Source: Alphaproteobacteria bacterium (GTDB taxonomy: Bacteria > Pseudomonadota > Alphaproteobacteria > Sphingomonadales > Sphingomonadaceae). From it: a stretch of DNA of 41,252 nt. The stretch is taken from the NCBI GenBank assembly GCA_030426245.1, contig JAUHYZ010000018.1, forward strand, positions 1-41,252, in the 5' to 3' direction. The position numbers and the translations under genes were made by a program. A model generated the notes under the pieces. It was not told the origin of the DNA and made no database searches. It saw only the letters and a program-made list of their open reading frames with translations. The first letter of the stretch is position 1; every line of letters starts with the position of its first letter. This document shows, one piece after another, positions 18,683 through 27,091 of the stretch.

Positions 18683-19603
18683 ATGGCATTCGATTTCGAG
18701 GGACGCACCGCATTTATCACCGGAGGTGCCAGCGGCGCGGGCTTCGGCCAGGCGAAGGTGTTCGGCAGGCTTGGATGCAAGATCGCAATTGCCGATGTTC
18801 GGGGGTCGGCAGTTCAAGCTGCTGTCGCAGCGCTGAAAGACGAAGGCATCATGGCGCACGGCGTTGAGCTCGACGTGACCGACCGAGAAGCATTTACCGA
18901 AGCGGCAGATGAAGTGGAAAAGGCCCTTGGGCCGGTATCGATGCTTTTCGGAACAGCGGGGGTTTCCATTTTCGGCCCGCTCGAGAAAGCGACCTATGAC
19001 GATTACGACTGGGTCATGAGTGTCAACTTTGGCGGTGTCGTAAATCTAATGCAGACATTCGTACCGAGGATGATCGATCACGGCATTGGCGGCCATATCG
19101 TCAATACGGCCTCCGTTGGCTGCTTTGTCGCTAGCAGCGTAGCGGGCATCTACTCGGCTTCGAAGTTTGCGGTGCACGGCATCACCTTGGCAATGCGCGA
19201 CGCCCTCAAAGAGCATGATATCGGAGTTTCGCTGCTCGCTCCGGCCAACATCAAGACCAACATCGCCGAAAGCGTTCAGACGCGTCCGGCCAAATATGGC
19301 CACTCAGGTTATCAAGTGGACGAAGCCGAACTCAAGGCTCTGCGAGAGATATATTCACACGGCATGGAGCCGGAAGAACTCGCGCAGCATGTCAAACAGG
19401 CAATCGTTGAAAACAGCTTCTATATCATCCCATATCCGGAGGCTCGGGCAATGTTGGAATCGGCGTTCGACAAGGTTCTCGATGCCCTTCCCCCTGCCGA
19501 CAGCGACTTGGAGGGGCAGAACAGGCGCAATCAGGCAATGAAGCGGTATTCGGATGCCCGCAGGAACATGGACGAGGCCCGTTACAAGGAGCCGTCGCGC
19601 TGA
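18683..19603 (+). CDS. Short-chain dehydrogenase/reductase (SDR)
   Basis: A 306-residue classical SDR oxidoreductase. The cofactor motif TGGASGAG lies at residues 13-20 and the catalytic set is S144, Y157 and K161 (YSASK). The usual NNAG is replaced by FGTAG (89-93), which may alter the active-site floor. Asp38 after the second strand (IAIADVRG) suggests NAD+ rather than NADP+. A C-terminal extension of about 50 charged residues exceeds the usual 250-residue length. The start ATG at 18683 has GGAGAG upstream; an earlier frame start at 18638 lacks a ribosome site. Substrate unknown. It converges with the double-MarR gene, 6 bases apart. Confidence 0.88.
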   Translation: MAFDFEGRTAFITGGASGAGFGQAKVFGRLGCKIAIADVRGSAVQAAVAALKDEGIMAHGVELDVTDREAFTEAADEVEKALGPVSMLFGTAGVSIFGPLEKATYDDYDWVMSVNFGGVVNLMQTFVPRMIDHGIGGHIVNTASVGCFVASSVAGIYSASKFAVHGITLAMRDALKEHDIGVSLLAPANIKTNIAESVQTRPAKYGHSGYQVDEAELKALREIYSHGMEPEELAQHVKQAIVENSFYIIPYPEARAMLESAFDKVLDALPPADSDLEGQNRRNQAMKRYSDARRNMDEARYKEPSR

Positions 19604-19609
19604 TGGCAG

Positions 19610-20983
19610 CTAGCCGCTCTCCATTTCCTCCAGCGCCCGTTCGCGCATGAGTTGCGCCGAAGCGTTACGGGCAAGCTTGTCGAATACCTCGGTGAAGATG
19701 CCAAGCTTATCGGCAGGCACGGGTTCCATGAGATATTTCGCGCGTTCCTCGCCCGTCCGCACGATAATGTCATAAAGCTTCTGCCCCTCTTCGGAAGGCG
19801 TGAAACGCCCATGCCGGCGCGCCGGGCCACCATCGCGCACGACCAGGCCTTTCTTGATCAGATGATTGACCGTCCTTCCGGCCTGACTGTGGTCGCGCTC
19901 CAACGCCTTCACCAGGCGCGGCCAATCCGTCGGCGGATCATAAGAAATCTCGGACAGAACCCAGGTTTCGAAATTGGACAGCCCGATCAATCGCTTGAAC
20001 GCAAGCGCACCGCTCCGCGAAAGGTAGGCGCTCAAAGTCATCAACGGAGACACAATGTGCTGGCGGTTGATTACAACCGGTTCGCCAGTTCGGCGTTCCT
20101 CGAAGTCGTAGGAGAGTTTGAGCGGTTTGTCCTTCTGTCCGCTTGCCCGCGCAATCTCACGCTCTCGCTCATACAAGGCGATCGAGCGATCGAGCAGAAT
20201 TTCGACGACAGAGAAAAAATCCGCCAAATCGCGGTCGCTGATATCGAAACCTAGCTCTCTATTCCTCAGTGCGGCCAACCGAAGCAATCTGCCGGCTATA
20301 TCCTTGCCTTTGGCCGTCAACGCGACCGGGCTCCTGATCTGGTCACGTTCAATCGTGTCGAGGTCTAGCAGGCGTTTTACCGATCGGCTTACTTGAGCTT
20401 TGTCCACGCCAGCTGAGGCAGAAATCGCTGCAGGCACCTGGGGCCCCTGATTGTAGAGAAGAAACAAGATCCGCCTGTCGAGTTCGGCCACATCGACTTC
20501 ACGCGTATAGTAAAGCTCGGCACTTTCACGGACCTTGTAGAGCAGCTGCCATAACTCGCTTTGGAAAAGCTGCGGTCTGCGGGATATTGCTTCGCTCTCT
20601 TCCAATTGCGCGCCGCCGGGCTGCAGCTCTTTGCCGGCCTGGCCAAATGCATCCATTAGGATCTCGAGCTGCGATTCGAACTCCTCGCCGGGGCCTTGCC
20701 CAGTTTCCGCGGAAGCGAATGCTTCTGCCGCACATCCCAATGCGAACCTGTCGACGATTTGAAGGGCCTCTTCACCCTGTGAACCAAGTGCCGAGATCAG
20801 CGGAACCAAGGCCGCATCATCGCGTGCATGTATGCGCTTGCCTTTCGAGAGACAGTCAACGACCGAGTGCCAACGCTTTTCAGCATGGTCTCTCAACAAG
20901 GCGCGCCAAGCTTGTTTCTTTTCTTGCGGCAGAACCGCAGATTCCGACGCGTATTCACGCAAATTCTCAGCTTGGAGCGTCAT
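19610..20983 (-). CDS. Regulator with two MarR-like winged-helix domains
   Basis: A 457-residue protein with three parts. Residues 1-135 are helical and unrecognised. Residues about 142-272 look like one MarR-type domain, with recognition-helix region VDKAQVSRSVKRLLD and wing strand SPVALTAKGKDIAG. Residues about 307-440 look like a second, with LERDHSQAGRTVNHLIKKGLV and a RHGRFTPSEEGQKLYD wing. MarR proteins normally are about 150 residues and dimerise, so this may be a covalent pseudo-dimer. A GAGG site lies upstream of the ATG at 20983. It probably controls the neighbouring SDR gene or itself; the ligand is unknown. Confidence 0.75.
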   Translation of the reverse strand: MTLQAENLREYASESAVLPQEKKQAWRALLRDHAEKRWHSVVDCLSKGKRIHARDDAALVPLISALGSQGEEALQIVDRFALGCAAEAFASAETGQGPGEEFESQLEILMDAFGQAGKELQPGGAQLEESEAISRRPQLFQSELWQLLYKVRESAELYYTREVDVAELDRRILFLLYNQGPQVPAAISASAGVDKAQVSRSVKRLLDLDTIERDQIRSPVALTAKGKDIAGRLLRLAALRNRELGFDISDRDLADFFSVVEILLDRSIALYEREREIARASGQKDKPLKLSYDFEERRTGEPVVINRQHIVSPLMTLSAYLSRSGALAFKRLIGLSNFETWVLSEISYDPPTDWPRLVKALERDHSQAGRTVNHLIKKGLVVRDGGPARRHGRFTPSEEGQKLYDIIVRTGEERAKYLMEPVPADKLGIFTEVFDKLARNASAQLMRERALEEMESG

Positions 20984-21256
20984 ATTATGTGATATTCCTC
21001 AACTATTATTCAGCGCATAATCGTGCACGGCGCCGCGACGCCGGCGGACACTAATACTAATTTGTCTTGATTGGTAGAGTTCCTAAGAATGTGTCCCATT
21101 CGCCGAAGTTCACCTCTGCGATACCCTAAGCATCGGTGCACTCCAACCGGCGATATTTGAGATCACAAGGCGGCCATGCCGGAAATATATTCGGACAAGC
21201 TCAAACGTCCGGAGCAGGCTCGGAATTGCGGCAGGCTCTGAAGCGAAACGACTGCC
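20984..21256. other. Gap upstream of the double-MarR gene
   Basis: This 273-base stretch holds the presumed promoter of the leftward regulator gene. Next to the start codon there is an imperfect palindrome (ATAT-N6-ATAT, about 20983-20996), and further up an AT-rich segment followed by a GC-rich patch around GTGCACGGCGCC. No gene, tRNA-end duplication or transposon end is evident. Confidence 0.4.
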
Positions 21257-21415
21257 CTAAACACCCCAATCGGAGCGTCCGCCGGTCACGTCAGTGTTGC
21301 CGTCTGCCCAATGAAGCAGGGCATGCTTGAATGTGCCAATGTCATTCCCCGTCCCGTAAAGGACGGCGAAAAATGCGATCACGATGAACGCAGTCACTTT
21401 GAGCATGGTCAGCAT
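21257..21415 (-). CDS. Candidate small membrane protein, 52 residues
   Basis: A short leftward frame beginning MLTMLKVTAFIVIAFFAVLY and ending RSDWGV. It has one clear hydrophobic segment (residues about 7-22) and then a polar tail with HALLHWADGN and TDVTGG. The composition is protein-like, unlike the overlapping rightward frame. It begins at an ATG at 21415 (or 21406) with a weak TAAGG upstream, and lies just beyond the hairpin that follows tRNA-Arg. I do not recognise the family. The call rests only on the membrane segment and sequence character. Confidence 0.45.
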   Translation of the reverse strand: MLTMLKVTAFIVIAFFAVLYGTGNDIGTFKHALLHWADGNTDVTGGRSDWGV

Positions 21416-21440
21416 GAAGGCTGCCTTACCCCATTCACAG

Positions 21441-21469
21441 TTTAATCCAGCTTGGCAAAGCTGGTTAAA
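21441..21469 (-). terminator. Hairpin downstream of tRNA-Arg
   Basis: Read leftward, TTTAACCAGCTT pairs with AAGCTGG-a-TTAAA across the loop TGCC: 12 pairs with one bulged A. It begins about 20 bases after the encoded CCA end of tRNA-Arg. The T-run is poor, but position and stability make it the likely end of the tRNA transcript. Confidence 0.5.
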
Positions 21470-21489
21470 ATCTTCTGAAGGAGGAAATT

Positions 21490-21566
21490 TGGCGCGCCCG
21501 ACAGGATTCGAACCTGTGGCCCCCAGATTAGGAATCTGGTGCTCTATCCTGCTGAGCTACGGGCGC
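21490..21566 (-). tRNA. tRNA-Arg, anticodon CCT
   Basis: A complete 77-base cloverleaf on the minus strand. It has acceptor arms GCGCCCG/CGGGCGC, a D stem GCTC/GAGC, an anticodon arm CCAGA-TTCCTAA-TCTGG with anticodon CCT, a T arm ACAGG-TTCGAAT-CCTGT, discriminator G and an encoded CCA end. It reads AGG codons, which are rare in GC-rich Alphaproteobacteria. It lies between the DUF1178 gene and a candidate small protein gene, with a hairpin just downstream. Confidence 0.97.
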
Positions 21567-21622
21567 ACTCGAGACAGGCTTTAGGCAACGCGGCTTTATC
21601 TGGCAATTGGCTTAGGAAAGGG

Positions 21623-22090
21623 TCAGTTGAGTTCTTCGGGGGGGACCACCGGGAATAGCAGCGGTGTAACCGGAATCCCTTCCTCCAGCAGCTCCTGCGC
21701 TTCCTTGCTGGTCGCGCTGCCATGAATCGTTTCGGCCTCCCGTTCGCCAAAATGCATCGCGCGAGACTGTTCGGCAAAATTGTCACCGACCCATTTGGAA
21801 TCCTTCAGCGCCTCGGCCTGCAATGCCGCCACCTTTTTGAGCGCGGCGGCCACTTCAGGCGGAGGCGCTCCGCCCGCAACGGGCACAGCCTCTTCCTTCT
21901 GCGGCCGATGAACAACCTGATTGCCCTTTTTCGGTACGGCCGGAGCCATCGGAGCCTTCTTCACTTCAGGCGAACCGCATTGCGGGCAAGAAACTATGCC
22001 ACTTGTCAGCTGGTCCTGAAAATCCTGCGAAGAAGAAAACCATCCTTCGAATCGATGGCCTTCCTGACAACAGAGATCGAATACAATCAT
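21623..22090 (-). CDS. DUF1178 family protein
   Basis: A 155-residue protein of the DUF1178 family, function unknown. The N-terminus (MIVFDLCCQEGHRFEGWFSSSQDFQ) with a later SCPQCGSPEVKKA forms a probable zinc-ribbon: C7 or C8 with H12 and the CPQC pair. A Pro/Ala-rich linker follows, then the conserved DNFAEQSRAMHFGE and GIPVTPLLFPVVP. Its ATG overlaps the nitrilase stop by four bases (ATGA), and grxC precedes that. The grxC-nitrilase-DUF1178 order is widely kept in Alphaproteobacteria and hints at a thiol or glutathione-related role. Confidence 0.92.
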   Translation of the reverse strand: MIVFDLCCQEGHRFEGWFSSSQDFQDQLTSGIVSCPQCGSPEVKKAPMAPAVPKKGNQVVHRPQKEEAVPVAGGAPPPEVAAALKKVAALQAEALKDSKWVGDNFAEQSRAMHFGEREAETIHGSATSKEAQELLEEGIPVTPLLFPVVPPEELN

Positions 22091-22914
22091 TGCCGGCTCA
22101 ATGTGGGAATATGGCGCTTGTTTTCAAGGCTGGGGAGCTGCCGCCGAACCTGCGCCGTGCGTTCGGAATCGATCTGTGCGAACGCCAGCCCCGGCCCCTT
22201 ATTTCCCATATCGAGCAACACTTCGCCCCAGGGGTCGACAACCAGGCTGTGACCGTATGTCCGGCGTCCGTCTTCATGCTCACCGACCTGTGCCGCTGCA
22301 ATCACATAAGCACTCGCTTCGATAGCGCGTGCGCGTTGCAGCAAATGCCAATGCGCTTCCCCTGTAGGAACGGTGAACGCTGCGGGAATGGCAATCGCAT
22401 CGCACTGCCGGCGGCCGAATTCTTCGAATAGCGCGGGAAAACGGATGTCATAGCAGACCGCAAGCCCCAGCTTGCCGAGCGGCGTTTGCGCAACCACGAC
22501 TTCTTCACCAGGCGCATATGCGGCGGATTCCTTCCAGCTCTCGCCGGTCGAAAGCTCGACGTCGAACATATGGATTTTGTCGTATCGCGCAGCGATCTCG
22601 CCATCGGGAGCGACTAGCAAAGACCGATTGGCCCAGCGGCCATCCTCACGCTCAAGGGCGAGAGAACCAAGCGCCACCCAGATTCCCGACTTATGCGCGG
22701 CATCCCGTACCGCATTGAGAACGGGGTTCTCCGGCTCGGGAACGATATGGGGCGCTGCCCGCTTGCGGTCGCGATCGAGCAGGCCGCACATTTCGGGCGT
22801 GAACAGCATTGCCGCGCCGTCCTGCGCCGCCTTGCCGGCAGCGTCGACCAAAGTGGCAGCATTCTCTTGCGGATCGATGCCCGTCGTAGTCTGCAAAAGC
22901 GCAATACGTGTCAT
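22087..22914 (-). CDS. Carbon-nitrogen hydrolase (nitrilase superfamily, Nit-like)
   Basis: A 275-residue amidase with the nitrilase-superfamily triad: E41 (FTPEMCG), K113 (RYDKIHMFDVEL) and C154 (GLAVCYDIRFP). The YDKIHMFDV sequence is typical of the Nit1/Nit2 branch, whose characterised members repair deaminated glutathione or act as omega-amidases. The glutaredoxin gene directly upstream agrees with a glutathione link. It starts 9 bases after grxC ends and overlaps the DUF1178 start by four bases, so the three genes form one operon. Confidence 0.92.
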   Translation of the reverse strand: MTRIALLQTTTGIDPQENAATLVDAAGKAAQDGAAMLFTPEMCGLLDRDRKRAAPHIVPEPENPVLNAVRDAAHKSGIWVALGSLALEREDGRWANRSLLVAPDGEIAARYDKIHMFDVELSTGESWKESAAYAPGEEVVVAQTPLGKLGLAVCYDIRFPALFEEFGRRQCDAIAIPAAFTVPTGEAHWHLLQRARAIEASAYVIAAAQVGEHEDGRRTYGHSLVVDPWGEVLLDMGNKGPGLAFAQIDSERTAQVRRQLPSLENKRHIPTLSRQ

Positions 22915-22923
22915 CGGCTCAGC

Positions 22924-23187
22924 CTAAGGGTGAAGCAAGCCATCGAGCTTGCCCTCACGTTCGAGTGCGTGAAGCTCATCCGATCCGCCAACGTGATAAT
23001 CGCCTATGAATATTTGGGGCACCGTACGAGCTGCCGGTGCGCGCTGCAGCATCTCTTCGCGCTTCGGCCCACCCAAAGTGATATCGTATTCCTCAAACTC
23101 GACGCCTTTGCGCTTCAGAAGCATCCGGGCGCGCACACAATAGGGGCAGGCGAATTTCGTATAGATTTCGATCTTGGGCGTACTCAC
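22924..23187 (-). CDS. grxC: Glutaredoxin 3
   Basis: An 87-residue dithiol glutaredoxin with the active site CPYC at residues 14-17, the TVPQIFI cis-proline region and the GGSDELHAL glutathione-binding segment. It reduces disulfides and mixed glutathione disulfides in the cytosol. I chose the GTG at 23187 because AGGA lies 7 bases upstream; a TTG at 23193 would be almost on top of the ribosome site. It leads the operon with the nitrilase and DUF1178 genes and is divergent from hsp20. Confidence 0.95.
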   Translation of the reverse strand: MSTPKIEIYTKFACPYCVRARMLLKRKGVEFEEYDITLGGPKREEMLQRAPAARTVPQIFIGDYHVGGSDELHALEREGKLDGLLHP

Positions 23188-23217
23188 GCGCAAATCCTTT
23201 CAAACCAGATTCTTACA

Positions 23218-23250
23218 CCCTTGAACGGGAGAATCGACAACATATCTAAT
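23218..23250 (+). promoter_or_regulatory. Heat-shock (RpoH-type) promoter for hsp20
   Basis: CCCTTGAA at 23218-23225 followed 15 bases later by CATATCTAAT at 23241-23250 matches the heat-shock sigma factor pattern (CTTGAA, then a C-rich or CATAT-type -10). The position, about 100 bases ahead of a small heat-shock protein gene, supports it. It predicts a transcript start near 23255 and a structured leader of roughly 90 bases. Confidence 0.65.
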
Positions 23251-23257
23251 AACGCGA

Positions 23258-23347
23258 CCCCGGCGCCAAAAGGGCTTGGGTCGAATTGGGACGCCGGATT
23301 TGCCGGGTTCCGTAATGTCAAATTGCTCAAATGAGGATTTGTGTACC
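23258..23347 (+). ncRNA. ROSE-like RNA thermometer in the hsp20 leader
   Basis: The leader folds into an upstream stem (CCGGCG at 23260-23265 with CGCCGG at 23292-23297) and a final hairpin that hides the ribosome site. In the last hairpin the conserved TTGCT (23323-23327) faces GAGGA (23333-23337): C-G, U-A, C-G, then a G-G mismatch (23325/23336), U-A and a U-U mismatch (23323/23338), with loop AAAU. That U-U-G-C-U arrangement with a G-G pair at the Shine-Dalgarno is the hallmark of ROSE elements, which melt on heating. No folding program was run. Confidence 0.7.
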
Positions 23348-23818
23348 ATGAACCGTTTCGATTTTTCCCCCTATCGCCGTTCCACCGTTGGCTTTGACCG
23401 GCTTTTCGATCTGCTCGAAGGCCAGGCCCGGCTCAATTCCGGCGATAATTACCCGCCTTTCAATATCGAACGCCGCGGACAGGATGCCTATCGCATCACG
23501 CTGGCAGTCGCCGGATTCAAGCCGGAATATCTCGATATCACCGCACAACAGAACCTTCTTGTGGTCCAGGGCAAGAAGCAGGAAGAGGAAAGCGACAGCG
23601 AATTCCTCCATGTCGGCATTGCCAATCGTGGCTTCGAACGCCGGTTCGAACTCGCCGATTATGTCCGCGTGGATGACGCGAAGCTTGCCGATGGCCTGCT
23701 GGCAATCGACCTTGTCCGCGAAGTGCCCGACGCGATGAAGCCGAAGAAGATCGCCGTGAACGGTCAGAAGACGCTTGAAGTGGTCAAGGATGACGACAAA
23801 CAGGCCGATGCTGCCTAA
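23348..23818 (+). CDS. Small heat-shock protein (Hsp20 family)
   Basis: A 156-residue ATP-independent chaperone that holds unfolding proteins. The N-terminus (MNRFDFSPYRRSTVGFDRLFDLL) and the alpha-crystallin domain (YPPFNIERRGQDAYRITLAVAGFK to the GLLAIDLVREVPDAMKPKKIAV end) match IbpA-like class A proteins of Alphaproteobacteria. I chose the ATG at 23348, preceded by GAGGA, over an upstream frame start at 23276 that lies inside the leader structure. It has its own heat-shock promoter, an RNA thermometer and a strong terminator, so it is a single-gene unit. Confidence 0.95.
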   Translation: MNRFDFSPYRRSTVGFDRLFDLLEGQARLNSGDNYPPFNIERRGQDAYRITLAVAGFKPEYLDITAQQNLLVVQGKKQEEESDSEFLHVGIANRGFERRFELADYVRVDDAKLADGLLAIDLVREVPDAMKPKKIAVNGQKTLEVVKDDDKQADAA

Positions 23819-23846
23819 GCCGAGCGTTCAAATTTGGAAAAACGCA

Positions 23847-23879
23847 GGGCGGGCCCAATGAGGTCCGCCCTTTTCTTTT
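23847..23879 (+). terminator. Intrinsic terminator after hsp20
   Basis: GGGCGGGCC (23847-23855) pairs with GGTCCGCCC (23862-23870) over a six-base loop, nine pairs including one G-U, followed by TTTTCTTTT. It is a strong terminator for hsp20. It also lies just beyond the leftward pyrG stop and may act in both directions. Confidence 0.9.
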
Positions 23880-23885
23880 GCTGCC

Positions 23886-25517
23886 TCAGACCAGGCGCGA
23901 CTGGTGAATTGCCGCCTTGATGAAGCTTGCGAACAAGGGATGCGGATCGAACGGTTTGCTCTTCAGTTCCGGGTGGAACTGCACCCCCACGAACCAGGGA
24001 TGATCCGGCCGCTCAACGATTTCAGGCAAGAGGCCGTCGGGCGACATGCCGGAAAACACCAGGCCTCCCTGCTCTAGCGCGGGGACGTAGCTGGCATTGA
24101 CCTCATACCTATGCCGATGGCGCTCCGAAATTTCCGTCGAACCGTAAATTTCCGCGACACGGCTATCGGGCTGAAGCCTTGCGTCATAGGCGCCGAGCCG
24201 CATCGTGCCGCCCAGATCGCCGCCGGCCTCTCGGGTCTGCAATCCTTCCTTGGTCATCCATTCCGTGATGATCCCGACGACGGGTTCGTCCGTAGGGCCG
24301 AATTCAGTCGAAGCAGCCGTTTCGATCCCTGCAGTGTTCCGCGCTGCTTCCACGCAGGCCATCTGCATACCGAGACAAATTCCGAAGAACGGAACGTTGC
24401 GTTCGCGCGCGAAGCGAACGCTTGCGATCTTGCCCTCGCTGCCGCGCGTACCGAACCCGCCAGGCACCAGAATTCCGTGAAGCGGCTCCAGCTGGGCCAC
24501 GACATCCGAATCGTCCTGTTCGAAGATTTCCGCATCGATCCAGCGAATATTGACCTTCACCCGGTTGGCCATACCGCCATGAACGAGCGCTTCGTTGAGC
24601 GACTTGTAGGCATCGGGCAGGCCGACATATTTGCCGACGACCCCGATCGTAACTTGCCCTTCCGGGTTCTGATAGCGGTCGAGTATATCGTCCCAACGCG
24701 CTAGGTCCGGCGCAGGCGCCTCAAGATCGAAATGACGCAGCACTTCGTCATCGAGGCCTTCGGCATGGTATTGGAGCGGCACGGCATAGATCGAGGATGC
24801 ATCGAGTGCCTGGATGACCGCTTCGGGTCTGACATTGCAGAACAGCGCAATCTTAGAACGCTCGCTTTCCGGCAATGCATGTTCGCACCGGCATAGCAGC
24901 AAGTCCGGCTGCACACCCAGGCTGGTCAATTCGCGAACCGAGTGCTGGGTCGGCTTGGTCTTGAGCTCGCCGGCGGCAGAGACATAAGGGACGAGCGTTA
25001 CATGCACTGCGCAGCTGCGCTCTCGGCCAAGCTCGTTGCGCAATTGGCGGATCGCTTCGATGAAAGGCAGGCTCTCGATATCGCCGACCGTTCCGCCAAT
25101 TTCGCATAGGACGAAATCGAGGTCCTCGGTGTCCGCCAGCGCGAATTGTTTGATCGCGTCGGTGACATGGGGGATCACCTGCACCGTGGCGCCCAGATAG
25201 TCTCCACGACGCTCTCTCGCGATGATCTGCTGATAGATGCGCCCGGACGTGATGTTATCGCCCTGATGCGCTGAGACGCCTGTAAAACGCTCATAATGGC
25301 CGAGATCGAGGTCGGTCTCGGCACCATCGTCCGTCACATAAACTTCGCCATGCTGATAGGGGCTCATCGTGCCCGGATCGACATTCAGGTAAGGGTCGAA
25401 CTTCCTGATGCGGACCCTGTATCCACGTGCCTGAAGGAGGGCAGCCAGGCTGGCTGCCATGAGACCTTTTCCGAGCGAGGAAACCACGCCGCCGGTGATA
25501 AATATGTACCGCGCCAT
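23886..25517 (-). CDS. pyrG: CTP synthase
   Basis: A 543-residue enzyme that aminates UTP to CTP with glutamine. The N-terminal synthetase domain starts [17 protein letters not shown] and includes the P-loop region and [28 protein letters not shown]. The C-terminal glutamine amidotransferase domain shows the nucleophile in [15 protein letters not shown] and the His/Glu pair in [12 protein letters not shown]. The length is typical. It is the last gene of the leftward tpiA-secG-pyrG run, a conserved order in this class; a 116-base gap separates it from secG. Confidence 0.98.
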   Translation of the reverse strand: MARYIFITGGVVSSLGKGLMAASLAALLQARGYRVRIRKFDPYLNVDPGTMSPYQHGEVYVTDDGAETDLDLGHYERFTGVSAHQGDNITSGRIYQQIIARERRGDYLGATVQVIPHVTDAIKQFALADTEDLDFVLCEIGGTVGDIESLPFIEAIRQLRNELGRERSCAVHVTLVPYVSAAGELKTKPTQHSVRELTSLGVQPDLLLCRCEHALPESERSKIALFCNVRPEAVIQALDASSIYAVPLQYHAEGLDDEVLRHFDLEAPAPDLARWDDILDRYQNPEGQVTIGVVGKYVGLPDAYKSLNEALVHGGMANRVKVNIRWIDAEIFEQDDSDVVAQLEPLHGILVPGGFGTRGSEGKIASVRFARERNVPFFGICLGMQMACVEAARNTAGIETAASTEFGPTDEPVVGIITEWMTKEGLQTREAGGDLGGTMRLGAYDARLQPDSRVAEIYGSTEISERHRHRYEVNASYVPALEQGGLVFSGMSPDGLLPEIVERPDHPWFVGVQFHPELKSKPFDPHPLFASFIKAAIHQSRLV

Positions 25518-25633
25518 GGGAGTTGGGCGTTAAGCCGAATTACGGATTCGGCGCAAGCAAATGCTTCCCCTGCCCTCACGCAATCCACAGTTGCTGCAAG
25601 TTAAGGTGCGAATACGCCTCGATTCGCGAAATC

Positions 25634-26029
25634 CTACTCGGCTGCGCCGGACAGGGGATCCTCATTCGCGGGAGCCGGCTGTGCCGTTTCGGCAGGCACA
25701 GCAGTGGAACCGGCAGCTGCGCCGAGAGGATCGTCGACAGGCTGCTGCGCCGCGGGCACGACCGTACGGTCGAGCGTATCGTCGATGGAGCGCCCGGAGG
25801 TCTCTCCAACTGCCATGGCAGCCAAAATGATACTCAGGATGACGAACGTCGTTGCAAGAATAGCCGTCGCCCTTGTCAGGAAGTCCGCCGCCCCGCGCGC
25901 AGACATCAGTCCGCCGGGGCTGCCGCCACCGCCAATGCCGAGCCCGCCCCCTTCGGAACGCTGCATCAGAATTACGCCAACCAGGGCGGCGGCAACGATC
26001 GCTTGGACAACAGTCAGAAACAGGAACAT
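25634..26029 (-). CDS. secG: Preprotein translocase subunit SecG
   Basis: A 131-residue membrane subunit of the Sec translocon. It has two hydrophobic segments (FLFLTVVQAIVAAALVGVILM and TAILATTFVILSIILAAMA) around the conserved cytoplasmic loop with QRSEGGGLG, GGG and FLTRATA. A long Ala/Pro/Glu tail follows, as is common in Alphaproteobacteria. I chose the ATG at 26029; a TTG four codons upstream is an alternative. It sits between tpiA and pyrG, the usual position. Confidence 0.93.
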   Translation of the reverse strand: MFLFLTVVQAIVAAALVGVILMQRSEGGGLGIGGGGSPGGLMSARGAADFLTRATAILATTFVILSIILAAMAVGETSGRSIDDTLDRTVVPAAQQPVDDPLGAAAGSTAVPAETAQPAPANEDPLSGAAE

Positions 26030-26125
26030 GGCAACAGCCAACTCACGCTAGATTTGCAGATTGCAGCGGCAGATAGCGACGCAGGCCGCCCGCTGCAAGG
26101 ATACCCGCCATCTTGCAGTGCGAGA

Positions 26126-26884
<759 letters not shown>

Positions 26885-27091
26885 TCGATTGTCCTTAAAT
26901 TTCTGTCGAACACCACATGGGACGTTTCCTCGGACGAAGCCCGCTAGAGGCAGGCGTGGCGCTTGTCAAAACCGCATTTCGACTTTTCACGAAGGCATGT
27001 CACCACTGTTGCCGCGCCGCCTCAGGGCGGATAAAGCGCCATCCGGCCGCCCGTTCGCGGTACCACCTTGTCACAGGCAAACGGCTTTCTG
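26885..27091. promoter_or_regulatory. Divergent promoter region between tpiA and ppiD
   Basis: A 207-base gap that must hold the promoters for two outward-facing operons (tpiA-secG-pyrG and ppiD-trp). I see no clear -35/-10 pair, no known operator and no Trp-codon-rich leader peptide or attenuator hairpin pair. Confidence 0.4.

Noticed and set aside
17807..21489. An integrated element using the tRNA-Arg 3' end as attachment site
   Set aside because: I found no repeated copy of the tRNA 3' end and no integrase or phage gene in the interval.
21384..21584. A 66-codon rightward frame reading NLARPTGFEPVAPRLG
   Set aside because: It is the antisense translation of tRNA-Arg. This peptide type is a well-known false gene call; the cloverleaf at 21490-21566 explains the sequence.
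25534..25552. Hairpin GCCGAAT/ATTCGGC between secG and pyrG as a terminator
   Set aside because: A perfect 7-bp stem but no T-run follows on the leftward strand, and it would cut pyrG off from its operon; left uncalled.
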